Of a stretch of DNA of 64,000 nt, positions 56,941 to 64,000 are shown in pieces. The stretch's first letter is position 1. Every line of letters starts with the position of its first letter. The notes below the pieces were generated by a model, which saw nothing but the letters and a program-made list of their open reading frames with translations, was not told where the DNA came from and ran no database searches. The DNA lies in contig CP107216.1 in the NCBI GenBank assembly GCA_025757645.1, positions 1,611,501 through 1,675,500 on the forward strand. Direction: 5' to 3'. This DNA is from Clostridiales bacterium. Lineage in GTDB: Bacteria; Bacillota; Clostridia; Oscillospirales; Oscillospiraceae. Both the position numbers and the translations under genes were made by a program.

Positions 56941-58128
56941 TCAGCAGATGCTCATTTTGACTGTTTTTCCGGCCAGAGTCAGCATATCGCGCAGCTCCTG
57001 CACCAATTGCAGCTTGCGCTCAAAGCTGAACTCCGTATCCTGCTGGGCGAGGTTGCTCGCGTTGCCGAAGAGGACATTGACCTCCGTCGCCTCCTCGAGC
57101 AGTACGAGCGCGAGCTTGGACGCGCCGTCCTTCATGTGGGCGAGCTCGAGCGTGTACATGCCATCCGCGAGGTAGTCCTTGATGCGTTTCATCGTCACAT
57201 TGACCGTAACGACGCCCTCGGTCGTCAGATCCACACCGTGGATCTCGCTCATCGGCGGCACCTCCTCCGTGCCACTGCCGGGCAGCGTATGCACCTTTAC
57301 GCCCAGATATGACGCGACAGCGTTGGCCGTGGTGCCGCCGCAGACAACATGCTTGCCATCCTTGCCGAAAAACAGCCGCATGGTGCTCAGATCATCATCC
57401 TTGCTCTCGGGCGGGCCGATCATGACGTTGACCGGACAACGCTCACGCAGGCGCGCGACAACAACAGTCGTATCATCATGCATGGCATCCATGTCCAGCG
57501 TCTTGACGGTCGAGAGGATACTGGCCGCCATACGCTGTGAGGAGACGGTGGGTGAATAATTGCGCAGGATAAAATCCTCAATGTCCTGCCGCGCCCAACC
57601 GGCGTCCGTCGTCACGCCGCGCCCGGCCTCCGACACGCCGTCGCTGAAGAGCACAAGCATATCGCCCACGTCAAAATGCAGGTAGCTCTCGTGCAGCTCC
57701 TTTTCCTGAATGAAATTGACGGAGTAGTTGTATTTCCCGATCGCGCCGTTGTGCACGAACACAGCGTTCGGGTTGTCATACTGGATCAGGCGCGCGCGGG
57801 TGCCGGCCGTCTGCAGGATCGTAAAGGTCGCATAGGCGAGCTTGCGCTCCTTGCACATGGGCAGCGTTTCCGCCACGGTCGTAACGCACTCGTCGATCGG
57901 CACGTTGCCCTTGAGCATGGTCGTGAGCATGGTCGTTGTCAGCGTGGAGAGGATGTTGGCCTTGACGCCGCTGCCGAGACCGTCGGAGAGGATGACCGTC
58001 GCGTCATTGTCGTCCCATTCGAGCGCACACTGATCGCCGCAGAGCGTCTCCCCGTTTTTGTTGCGGCTGATGACGCTGATGTCCCAGACCGTGTTCCTGC
58101 AGCGATTCGTTCGTTTACGCATCATCAT
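56941..58128 (-). CDS. SpoIIE-type PP2C phosphatase
   Basis: This 395-aa protein has a PP2C_SpoIIE core: GDQCALEWDDNDATVILSDGLGSG, FTILQT, DMLVLFSDGVSEAG, and a C-terminal DDTTVVVARL. A further domain of about 160 residues follows, with unknown function. ATG 58128 has GAGG 6 bases upstream, within the 3' end of the H-cluster protein gene (14-base overlap). The pair is predicted to form one signalling unit in which redox state controls dephosphorylation of an unknown partner. Confidence 0.85.
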   Translation of the reverse strand: MMMRKRTNRCRNTVWDISVISRNKNGETLCGDQCALEWDDNDATVILSDGLGSGVKANILSTLTTTMLTTMLKGNVPIDECVTTVAETLPMCKERKLAYATFTILQTAGTRARLIQYDNPNAVFVHNGAIGKYNYSVNFIQEKELHESYLHFDVGDMLVLFSDGVSEAGRGVTTDAGWARQDIEDFILRNYSPTVSSQRMAASILSTVKTLDMDAMHDDTTVVVARLRERCPVNVMIGPPESKDDDLSTMRLFFGKDGKHVVCGGTTANAVASYLGVKVHTLPGSGTEEVPPMSEIHGVDLTTEGVVTVNVTMKRIKDYLADGMYTLELAHMKDGASKLALVLLEEATEVNVLFGNASNLAQQDTEFSFERKLQLVQELRDMLTLAGKTVKMSIC

Positions 58129-59806
58129 CGCCGTCCTCATCAAGCATGATGGCTTCCTTCAGATCATGCACAGCCACCTTGGTCTCCGCTGCCGTTTCAC
58201 CGAGCAGACTTGCAATCTCGTGGACGATGCGCAGCTGGTTTGCAATGATATCGTCCGCCAGATCGGCCGCATGGATCTTCGTCTTCTGGATCTTGTTGCG
58301 GCGCTGGCGCGCTTTCGTCACGTCGCGCATGATGCAGGTAAAGAGCGTCCGCTCCGGGTCGCAGATAAAGATGCGCTCGAGATAGACGTTGTAGTCAGCG
58401 AGAAAGACCTCGTCCGTGACCTGTGTCTCGTCCTGACTGATCATCTTCACGAAGTCGTACTCATCCATGATGCGCGACACCGGATATCCGATGATGTCCG
58501 CCGGATCCTTGATGCCGAAGATCTTGCAGGCAGCCTTGTTGATCTGCTTGACCTTCAGCTTCTTGCCGACGGTGACGATGCCTTCCGGCGAGACATTGAT
58601 GATCTTCTCGGAATAGGTCTCGGCGCGCTCTTTCATGTAGGGCATGCACATGCTGATCTCGGCGCGGCCCTCATAGACGGCGATGGCCTTGTCGCGGCAG
58701 GTGCGATAGCCGCACAGGCCGCAGTTGAGTTCATCCGCCGGGCTGAATTTGCCCATCTTGCGCAGGATGCCGTTGATGACGGACTCGGGCGGCAGGTCGG
58801 TCGGGTGCTTCTTGTCCACGAGCACACGGCGCATATCCACTGGCTCTTGAATGTCAAAGTTTTTTCCGCCGCCGGCGCTCTTGATCACGCGGCGGCGCGA
58901 CTCGAGCAGGTTCGTGTGCTTCTGCCGGAAAGCAAGGCCGCCGACACAGTTGCCGTGGCAGGCGGCGATTTCAATGAAACAGTTGCGCAGTTCACCGTTG
59001 ACGACGCTCTTGAGCGTCTGAATGCTGTCATCCAGACCGTCGAGGAACAGATAATCGCGCCCGGAATCGAGCGACATGGAATGCAGAACGCCGTTCGTGA
59101 TCGTGTAGCCGCGCGAGAGCAGCGGCTCATCCGCCGGCACATTGGGGTTGACGGCAACGCCGGCCTCGTGCATCCAGTCCTCGAGTTCCGTGAACGTAAT
59201 ATCATAGTCGGCGCCGACGCTCTCAAAGCGCGTCGTCTCCTCTTTCTTGGAAATGCAGGGGCTGACATAGACAATGGTCGCGCCGGGATAGCGCTTGCGC
59301 AGCAGCACGGCATGCGCCTGCATCGGTGAGAGCACCGGGGCCAGATACGGCAGTGCCTCCGGCAGGTGCTTTTCCACATAGAGCACGATCGTCGAACAGC
59401 CGGACGTAATGATTGGCGCATCACCCGGCTGGGCGGCGAGCTTTTCCAGCTCCTTCTTGACCAGGTAGGCGCCCTCCGCCGTCTCGTGCGCCGCTGCAAA
59501 GCCGAGCTTTTTGAGCGGCTCGGCGATGCCCGCAAAACCAGGAGTATCAAAATAGGCGATGTAGGAGGAATCGACGCTCACAACGACCTGCTGGCCGGAC
59601 GCGATCAGTTCCTGGATCTGCGCGACGTCGCTGATGTCCTCCTTGGCGTGCTGCGGACAGACGGACACGCAGTTGCCGCAGAGAATGCAGTCGCTGGAAA
59701 TGATCTGTGCGTGACCCTGATAGACGCGGATGGACTTGACCGGGCAGAACCGGACGCATTTGTAGCAGTTTTTGCAGTTGGCCTGTTTGAAACGCAGAAC
59801 ATCCAT
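58115..59806 (-). CDS. Sensory-type [FeFe]-hydrogenase-like protein with PAS domain
   Basis: This 563-aa protein has an N-terminal 2x[4Fe-4S] ferredoxin domain (CKNCYKCVRFCP, CILCGNCVSVCP, residues 11-51). The hydrogenase H-domain has L1 TSGCS (134-138), L2 SPCISKKEE (182-190) and L3 AACHGNCVGG (281-290). A further 4Fe-4S motif is CGLCGYRTC...C (362-387), followed by a PAS domain (about 395-510) and a C-terminal helical stretch. In catalytic enzymes L1 is TSCCP; here the first cysteine, used for proton transfer, is glycine, while the ligand cysteine remains. It fits the sensory hydrogenase class with PAS and an adjacent phosphatase. Confidence 0.85.
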   Translation of the reverse strand: MDVLRFKQANCKNCYKCVRFCPVKSIRVYQGHAQIISSDCILCGNCVSVCPQHAKEDISDVAQIQELIASGQQVVVSVDSSYIAYFDTPGFAGIAEPLKKLGFAAAHETAEGAYLVKKELEKLAAQPGDAPIITSGCSTIVLYVEKHLPEALPYLAPVLSPMQAHAVLLRKRYPGATIVYVSPCISKKEETTRFESVGADYDITFTELEDWMHEAGVAVNPNVPADEPLLSRGYTITNGVLHSMSLDSGRDYLFLDGLDDSIQTLKSVVNGELRNCFIEIAACHGNCVGGLAFRQKHTNLLESRRRVIKSAGGGKNFDIQEPVDMRRVLVDKKHPTDLPPESVINGILRKMGKFSPADELNCGLCGYRTCRDKAIAVYEGRAEISMCMPYMKERAETYSEKIINVSPEGIVTVGKKLKVKQINKAACKIFGIKDPADIIGYPVSRIMDEYDFVKMISQDETQVTDEVFLADYNVYLERIFICDPERTLFTCIMRDVTKARQRRNKIQKTKIHAADLADDIIANQLRIVHEIASLLGETAAETKVAVHDLKEAIMLDEDGDDDA

Positions 59807-59860
59807 GTAGCTCCCGCCTTTCTGTGAAAATTCACTTCGTATATGTTCTTTTAATGTAGC

Positions 59861-59893
59861 ACAAAACCGCGCGGGACACAAGCCCCGCGCGGT
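59861..59893 (-). terminator. Terminator after the kinase-like gene
   Basis: ACCGCGCGGG and CCCGCGCGGT pair perfectly; minus strand continues TTTTGTG. Confidence 0.75.
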
Positions 59894-59908
59894 CATCCGC
59901 AGGCTGAT

Positions 59909-60478
59909 TCAATTTTCCCGGCAAAGGTCGGCGCGCTCCGCAACTTGAAACCGCGCAAAGTACGTCTCCTCCATCGGAATCCAGACGTTTGTAAACATCG
60001 GCAGCATTTTTTCACCATTGCGCGCAGCAATGCGGCGGTGCTGCTCCTCCGGGCCGACCGAGAGGAACACGTGCAGGTCATAAAGATCCCACAGCGCCGG
60101 ATGGCAGGAATAGGACCCCTCGATGAGATTGACCGGCCTTGCCTCCGCGTGAACCGGCGCGCACAGCTGCTGCGTTCGGCAGTCATAAGGGCGATACGTC
60201 ACCGGCGCGCCATCGCGCAGCGGACGGAGCACCTCAGTCAGGAAACGCTCGAAGTCCACATTGCCGCCCGGCTGACGCAGGCGCTCGGGCGTGCGCTGCT
60301 CCGGGCGGAGGAAAAAGTCGTCCATATGAAACACATTGCACGCCAACTGTGCCTGCAGGGACGCGGCCAGCGTGGTCTTTCCGGCGGCGCAGCGGCCGTC
60401 AATGGCGACAAGCACGCGCGGCTGCGCGGCCGCGAGCGCACGGATGCGCCGCAGAAGAGCGGGTTCAAAATCAGTCAT
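59909..60478 (-). CDS. Uridine-kinase-like P-loop kinase
   Basis: This 189-aa protein has Walker A IDGRCAAGKTTLA, then FHMDDFFLRPEQRT and VNLIEGSYSCHPAL, VFLSV, matching the uridine kinase/phosphoribulokinase superfamily. The substrate is uncertain; shorter than Udk (about 210 aa). ATG 60478 is preferred to an in-frame GTG nine bases earlier, which abuts the AGG. Confidence 0.8.
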   Translation of the reverse strand: MTDFEPALLRRIRALAAAQPRVLVAIDGRCAAGKTTLAASLQAQLACNVFHMDDFFLRPEQRTPERLRQPGGNVDFERFLTEVLRPLRDGAPVTYRPYDCRTQQLCAPVHAEARPVNLIEGSYSCHPALWDLYDLHVFLSVGPEEQHRRIAARNGEKMLPMFTNVWIPMEETYFARFQVAERADLCREN

Positions 60479-60557
60479 ACACAGCACCTGCCGTCAAGAG
60501 GATGTCTTATCATAATCCTACAGGCACGCGCTGTCAAACCGGGGATTTCCAGCGCGC

Positions 60558-60599
60558 AGAAAGCCGCCGGCAGACACCGCATCGGCATCCGCCGGCGGC
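60558..60599 (-). terminator. suf operon terminator
   Basis: GCCGCCGGC (60563-60571) pairs with GCCGGCGGC (60591-60599); minus strand continues TTTCTG. Confidence 0.65.
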
Positions 60600-60608
60600 G
60601 GGAACGGC

Positions 60609-61043
60609 TTATTCTTCGACCTTGCCGGTCAGCGCCTCCGAGAGCGTGCGCCAGCCGAGCATGGCGCATTTCACACGCGCGGGCATATGCGCGATGTCCT
60701 TGAGAGCCGAGGCCTCTTCGAGACTCTCGATCTCTTCCTCGGTCGCCTCGCCGTGGATCATGCGCAGGAAGGTGCGGCCCATTTCCAGCGCCTTTTCCTT
60801 CTTCTGCCCCACGATCATGCCGAGCATGATATCGGCCGACGCCTGCGAGATGGCGCAGCCGTCGCCGACAAAGCCGCCATCGGTGATGACATCGCCGTCG
60901 GTCTTGAGCTTGAGGACGATGTTGTCGCCGCAGCTCGGGTTCACACCCGCGAGCGCAATGTCCGCGTCCGGAATGTCGTGCTTGAACTCCGGATGGATGT
61001 TGTGCTCGGTCAGGATCTCATTATAGAAGCTTCTATTTTCCAT
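60609..61043 (-). CDS. sufU: SufU-type Fe-S scaffold/sulfur acceptor
   Basis: This 144-aa protein has three zinc/sulfur-acceptor cysteines in NPSCGDN, GDGCAISQAS and RVKCAMLGW, with an insertion relative to IscU as in SufU. SufU takes sulfur from SufS in the Firmicutes SUF system. It overlaps the sufS 3' end by 11 bases. Last gene of the operon visible here. Confidence 0.93.
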   Translation of the reverse strand: MENRSFYNEILTEHNIHPEFKHDIPDADIALAGVNPSCGDNIVLKLKTDGDVITDGGFVGDGCAISQASADIMLGMIVGQKKEKALEMGRTFLRMIHGEATEEEIESLEEASALKDIAHMPARVKCAMLGWRTLSEALTGKVEE

Positions 61044-62247
61044 ATCCCATACGCTCCCTCAGGGTCGAGAGGCTCTCAAGGAACCGGTCGACATCCTCAT
61101 CGGTGTTATAAAAGGCAAAGCTGGCGCGCGCCGTCGCGTTCAGACCGAGGTGCGCGAGCAGCGGCTGCGCGCAGTGGTGACCGGCGCGGATGTTCACACC
61201 GTCGGACGCCATGATCTCGCTGATGTCGTGCGGGTGCACGCCGTCGACCGTGAAGGTGATGATGCCGTTGTGATCCTCCGGGCGGTCCGTACCGAGCACG
61301 TGCACGTGCGGCACGGCCAGCACGCGCGCGAGGGCGTTGGCCGTCAGGTCGTGCTCGCGCTGCTGGATGGTGTCAAAGCCGACGCTCTGCACGTACCGGA
61401 TGGCGGCAGCCAGACCGGCCGCGCCGGCGGCATTGACCGTGCCGGCCTCGAACTTATGCGGCAGCTCGGCATAGACAGCGCCCGTGCGCGTGACGGATTC
61501 GATCATCTCGCCGCCGGAGAGAAACGGCGGCATTTCCTCGAGCAGGTCCTCCCTGCCGTACAGCCCGCCGATGCCCATCGGGCCAAAGACCTTGTGCCCG
61601 GAGAAGGCGAAGAAATCCGCGCCCAGCTCCTGCACGTTCACCGGCATGTGCGGCGTGCTCTGCGCGCCGTCCACGACCATGACCGCGCCCTTCTTGTGCG
61701 CCATGGCGGCGACTTCCTTGAGCGGGTACTTCCGGCCGAGAACATTCGACACCTGCGTCATGGCGACGATCTTCGTGCGCTCGGTAATGAGCGATTCGAT
61801 TTGCTGAAGATCCACACTGCCGTCGGGCGCGCACTCGATGAACTTCAGCTCCGCGCCCGTCTGGCGGCAGACCATCTGCCACGGCAGCAGATCGCTGTGG
61901 TGCTCCATGATAGACACGAGCACCTCATCGCCCGCCTTGACGTGCGTCAGGCCGTAGCTGTAGGCGACGAGGTTCAGGCCCTCGGTCGTGTTGCGGGTAA
62001 AGACGATCTCACGCGCCGAGCGTGCCCCGATGAAATCGCGCACGGTCTCGCGCGCCTGCTCATAGATATCGGTCGCCTCCACGCTCAGCGGATACAGCCC
62101 GCGCAGGGGGTTGGCATTGTGGCAGCGGTAGAAATCCGCCACCGCGTCCAGCACGCACTGCGGGCGCTGCGCCGTGGCCGCGTTATCGATATAGGCGACG
62201 TCCGTGTGCTGAAAGATCGGAAAATCCTGCTTATAATCATACGTCAT
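61033..62247 (-). CDS. sufS: Cysteine desulfurase SufS
   Basis: This 404-aa PLP enzyme has AYIDNAATAQRPQCVLDAV, TRNTTEGLNLVAYSYG, VVDGAQSTPHMPV, the PLP Lys in FSGHKVFGPMG and catalytic Cys in RAGHHCAQPLL. It supplies sulfur as persulfide for Fe-S assembly. ATG 62247 overlaps the sufD 3' end by 11 bases; the longer upstream frame overlaps sufD and is rejected. Confidence 0.95.
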   Translation of the reverse strand: MTYDYKQDFPIFQHTDVAYIDNAATAQRPQCVLDAVADFYRCHNANPLRGLYPLSVEATDIYEQARETVRDFIGARSAREIVFTRNTTEGLNLVAYSYGLTHVKAGDEVLVSIMEHHSDLLPWQMVCRQTGAELKFIECAPDGSVDLQQIESLITERTKIVAMTQVSNVLGRKYPLKEVAAMAHKKGAVMVVDGAQSTPHMPVNVQELGADFFAFSGHKVFGPMGIGGLYGREDLLEEMPPFLSGGEMIESVTRTGAVYAELPHKFEAGTVNAAGAAGLAAAIRYVQSVGFDTIQQREHDLTANALARVLAVPHVHVLGTDRPEDHNGIITFTVDGVHPHDISEIMASDGVNIRAGHHCAQPLLAHLGLNATARASFAFYNTDEDVDRFLESLSTLRERMGYGK

Positions 62248-63178
62248 CGTTGAGTTCCTCCTCCAGCGTCTGAAGAATCTGCGCGCGCAGCACTTCATCG
62301 TCCACCGTGCGCGCAAAGCGCTCGATCGATGCGCGGGCCAGGATGTTTTCGGCCTGAGCGCGGGAGATGCCGCGGCTTTCAAAGTAAAACAGCGTCTCGT
62401 CATCGAGCTCACCGATGGTCGCGCCGTGGTTGCCGACGACATTTTCCTCGGCGCAGAGAATGAGCGGCACCGTCTTGTTGACAACATCGTCGCCGAGCAT
62501 GAGCACGGTCTCCTTCTCGTTGCCGACGGAGTTCGACGAGCCGGTCTTGAAGTCGATCGTGCCGCGGAAAACTTTTTTCGCCGCATCCTTGAGCGCGCCG
62601 GACGTGTCGATCTCGCACTCGGTGTTTTTGCCGTAGTGGTTGACGACGACGTTGACGTCGATCGTCTGGCTGCCGCGGCCGAGATAGCCGATCTGCGCCG
62701 AATAATGGCTGCCGTCGCCGACAAGCTCCGTGTCATTGTCCGAATACAGGTCGCCCCTGCCCATGAGGATCTGCGTCATGTCCACGCCGGCGCCGGGCGC
62801 ACAGTCGGCGTCCGTTTTGGCGTAGAGCAGCGCGCTGTCCTGCGCACAGAGCACCTGCACAAGGCGAAGAGACGCGGCATCGTGGAGCTTGAACGCCGTT
62901 TCTACGGCGAAGCTGCCCTGCGTATCGAGCACCATATACACCGTTGCCTGCACGTCGGCGGCCACATCGACCGCGATGTGCTTGCGGCTGAAGCCGGCCG
63001 CACCGGTCAGGTCGATGTGCAGCGGCTGCGCCTGATTTTCCGCTGTAATTGCATAGGAATCCGTCCCGAGATCGGCCGTGTCGGCCACATTCCACGGGAT
63101 GGTCGCTTCGTTGACCTGGAGATGGTTCCACGTTCTGGTCGGCAGTTTGTTGACGACCAGCTGTTCACTCGTATTCAC
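62237..63178 (-). CDS. sufD: SUF scaffold component SufD
   Basis: This 313-aa beta-helix protein has YLGRGSQTIDVNVVVNHYGKNTECEID, FRGTIDFKTGSSNSVGNEKETVLMLGDDVVNKTVP and the SufBD C-terminal signature VGNHGATIGELDDETLFYFESRGI. It is shorter than proteobacterial SufD and lacks the N-terminal extension. It forms a SufBCD complex. GGAGG precedes the ATG. Confidence 0.92.
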   Translation of the reverse strand: MNTSEQLVVNKLPTRTWNHLQVNEATIPWNVADTADLGTDSYAITAENQAQPLHIDLTGAAGFSRKHIAVDVAADVQATVYMVLDTQGSFAVETAFKLHDAASLRLVQVLCAQDSALLYAKTDADCAPGAGVDMTQILMGRGDLYSDNDTELVGDGSHYSAQIGYLGRGSQTIDVNVVVNHYGKNTECEIDTSGALKDAAKKVFRGTIDFKTGSSNSVGNEKETVLMLGDDVVNKTVPLILCAEENVVGNHGATIGELDDETLFYFESRGISRAQAENILARASIERFARTVDDEVLRAQILQTLEEELNDDV

Positions 63179-63204
63179 GATATTCCCTCCTTTCGGAATG
63201 TGGG

Positions 63205-64000
63205 TCAGCCAATGCTGCCCTTCATCTCGAGACGAATGAGATTGTTCATTTCCACCGCGTACTCCAGCGGCAGCTCCTTGGAGACGTTGTCCGCAAAGCC
63301 GCTGACGATCAGCGCGCGGGCGTCCTCCTCGCTCATGCCGCGGCTCATGAGATAAAACACCGCCTCGTTGCTGATGCTGCCGATCTTTGCCTCATGACCG
63401 ACGGCAGCGTCCTTCGTGCGGATGTCCATGGCCGGGACGGTATCGGAGCGGGACTCGGAATCGAGCATCAGCGACTGGCAGGACACGGAAGATTTTGCGT
63501 GCTTGGCGCCCTTCTGCACCACGACGCTGCTGCGGAATGTGCTGATGCCGCCGCTCTTGCTGATCGAGCGCGTGTTCATATACGAGCTTGTGTTCTTGCC
63601 GATGTGCACGACCTTCGCACCGGTGTCGAGGTTCTGCCCCGCGCCGGCAAACGTGACGCCGGTGAATTCCATCTTGGAGTTATCGCCTTTGAGCACGCTC
63701 ATCGGGTACAGGCAGCCGACATGAGACCCGAACGAGCCGGAAACCCACTCGATCACGCCGCCCTCTTCCACGAGCGCGCGTTTTGTATTGAGGTTATACA
63801 TATTTTTCGACCAGTTCTCGATGGTCGAGTAGCGCAGCTTAGCGTTCTTCTTCACGTACAGCTCCACGCAGCCGGCGTGGAGGTTCGCAACGTTATATTT
63901 CGGTGCCGAGCATCCCTCGATAAAATGCAGACTCGCGCCCTCATCGACAATGATGAGTGTGTGTTCAAACTGGCCAGCACCCTTGGCGTTCAGACGGAAG
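63205..64000 (-). CDS. sufB: SUF scaffold component SufB (partial)
   Basis: The frame is open to the right edge, so the N-terminus lies outside the window. About 264 codons are visible: QFEHTLIIVDEGASLHFIEGCSAP, LHAGCVELYVKKNAKLRYSTIENWS, SGSFGSHVGCLYPMSVL and the C-terminal VGHEAKIGSISNEAVFYLMSRGMSEEDA. SufB carries the cluster during assembly. The gene order predicts sufC just to the right. Confidence 0.95.
   Translation of the reverse strand, partial: FRLNAKGAGQFEHTLIIVDEGASLHFIEGCSAPKYNVANLHAGCVELYVKKNAKLRYSTIENWSKNMYNLNTKRALVEEGGVIEWVSGSFGSHVGCLYPMSVLKGDNSKMEFTGVTFAGAGQNLDTGAKVVHIGKNTSSYMNTRSISKSGGISTFRSSVVVQKGAKHAKSSVSCQSLMLDSESRSDTVPAMDIRTKDAAVGHEAKIGSISNEAVFYLMSRGMSEEDARALIVSGFADNVSKELPLEYAVEMNNLIRLEMKGSIG

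Overview
The window is a high-GC clostridial chromosome segment, most likely from a spore-forming gut bacterium of the Oscillospiraceae/Ruminococcaceae type (inferred from the complete spoIIIAA-AH operon, SufBCDS-U gene style, RNase J, MurT/GatD and the asp23-nusB-xseAB-ispA-dxs-tlyA-nadK-argR-recN order). A visibly AT-richer integrated mobile element occupies its left end. No rRNA, tRNA or CRISPR array was seen.

Positions 1 to about 12,480 are the right-hand part of the integrated element; its left end lies outside the window. It carries the 3' end of one FtsX-type ABC permease gene, an OmpR-type response regulator with a small-loop (intramembrane-sensing) histidine kinase, an ABC ATPase plus an 877-aa double-FtsX permease, and two copies of an unusual module. 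Each module has a long structured leader, a 35-codon small ORF, an intrinsic terminator, a hairpin that buries the ribosome binding site, and a 137-aa sigma-region-4-like gene. Four promoters (1218-1273, 2449-2480, 4237-4325, 7757-7846) share exactly the same geometry: two half-sites 11 bp apart, the second 15 bp before the -10 hexamer. This predicts that one regulator, probably the one encoded at 2503-3186, controls its own operon, the transporter and both modules. The element ends with a MazF-like toxin, a 53-aa protein, a large serine recombinase and an Mrr-like endonuclease, just before the host secG promoter.

Positions 12,495 to 33,500 are host housekeeping genes: secG, ywlG, a DUF3048 lipoprotein, a PatB-type lyase, an ArsC-like protein, RNase J, recR-rpe, a YbaK-family protein, a P1B ATPase with an SCA motif plus a small membrane partner (a possible ferrosome-type pair), tyrS, and the long recN-to-asp23 leftward cluster for DNA repair, isoprenoid synthesis and transcription. 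Positions 33,500 to 35,600 hold a rearranged patch: the tail of an S-layer-homology gene abuts a histidine kinase that has lost its sensor, followed by a LytTR regulator and a small XRE-type protein.

Positions 35,650 to 47,000 hold the leftward spoIIIAA-AH operon, DUF1015-glpK with a divergent monoacylglycerol-lipase-like gene, an unrecognised gene, a TIGR01212 radical SAM protein and mreB. Positions 47,000 to 64,000 hold comF, recD2, uvrA, an EbsC-type deacylase, gluQRS, the murT-gatD pair, a SpoIIE-type phosphatase coupled to an H-cluster/PAS sensor protein, a uridine-kinase-like gene, and sufB-D-S-U running off the right edge.

All assignments come from reading the sequence; no database search was run.
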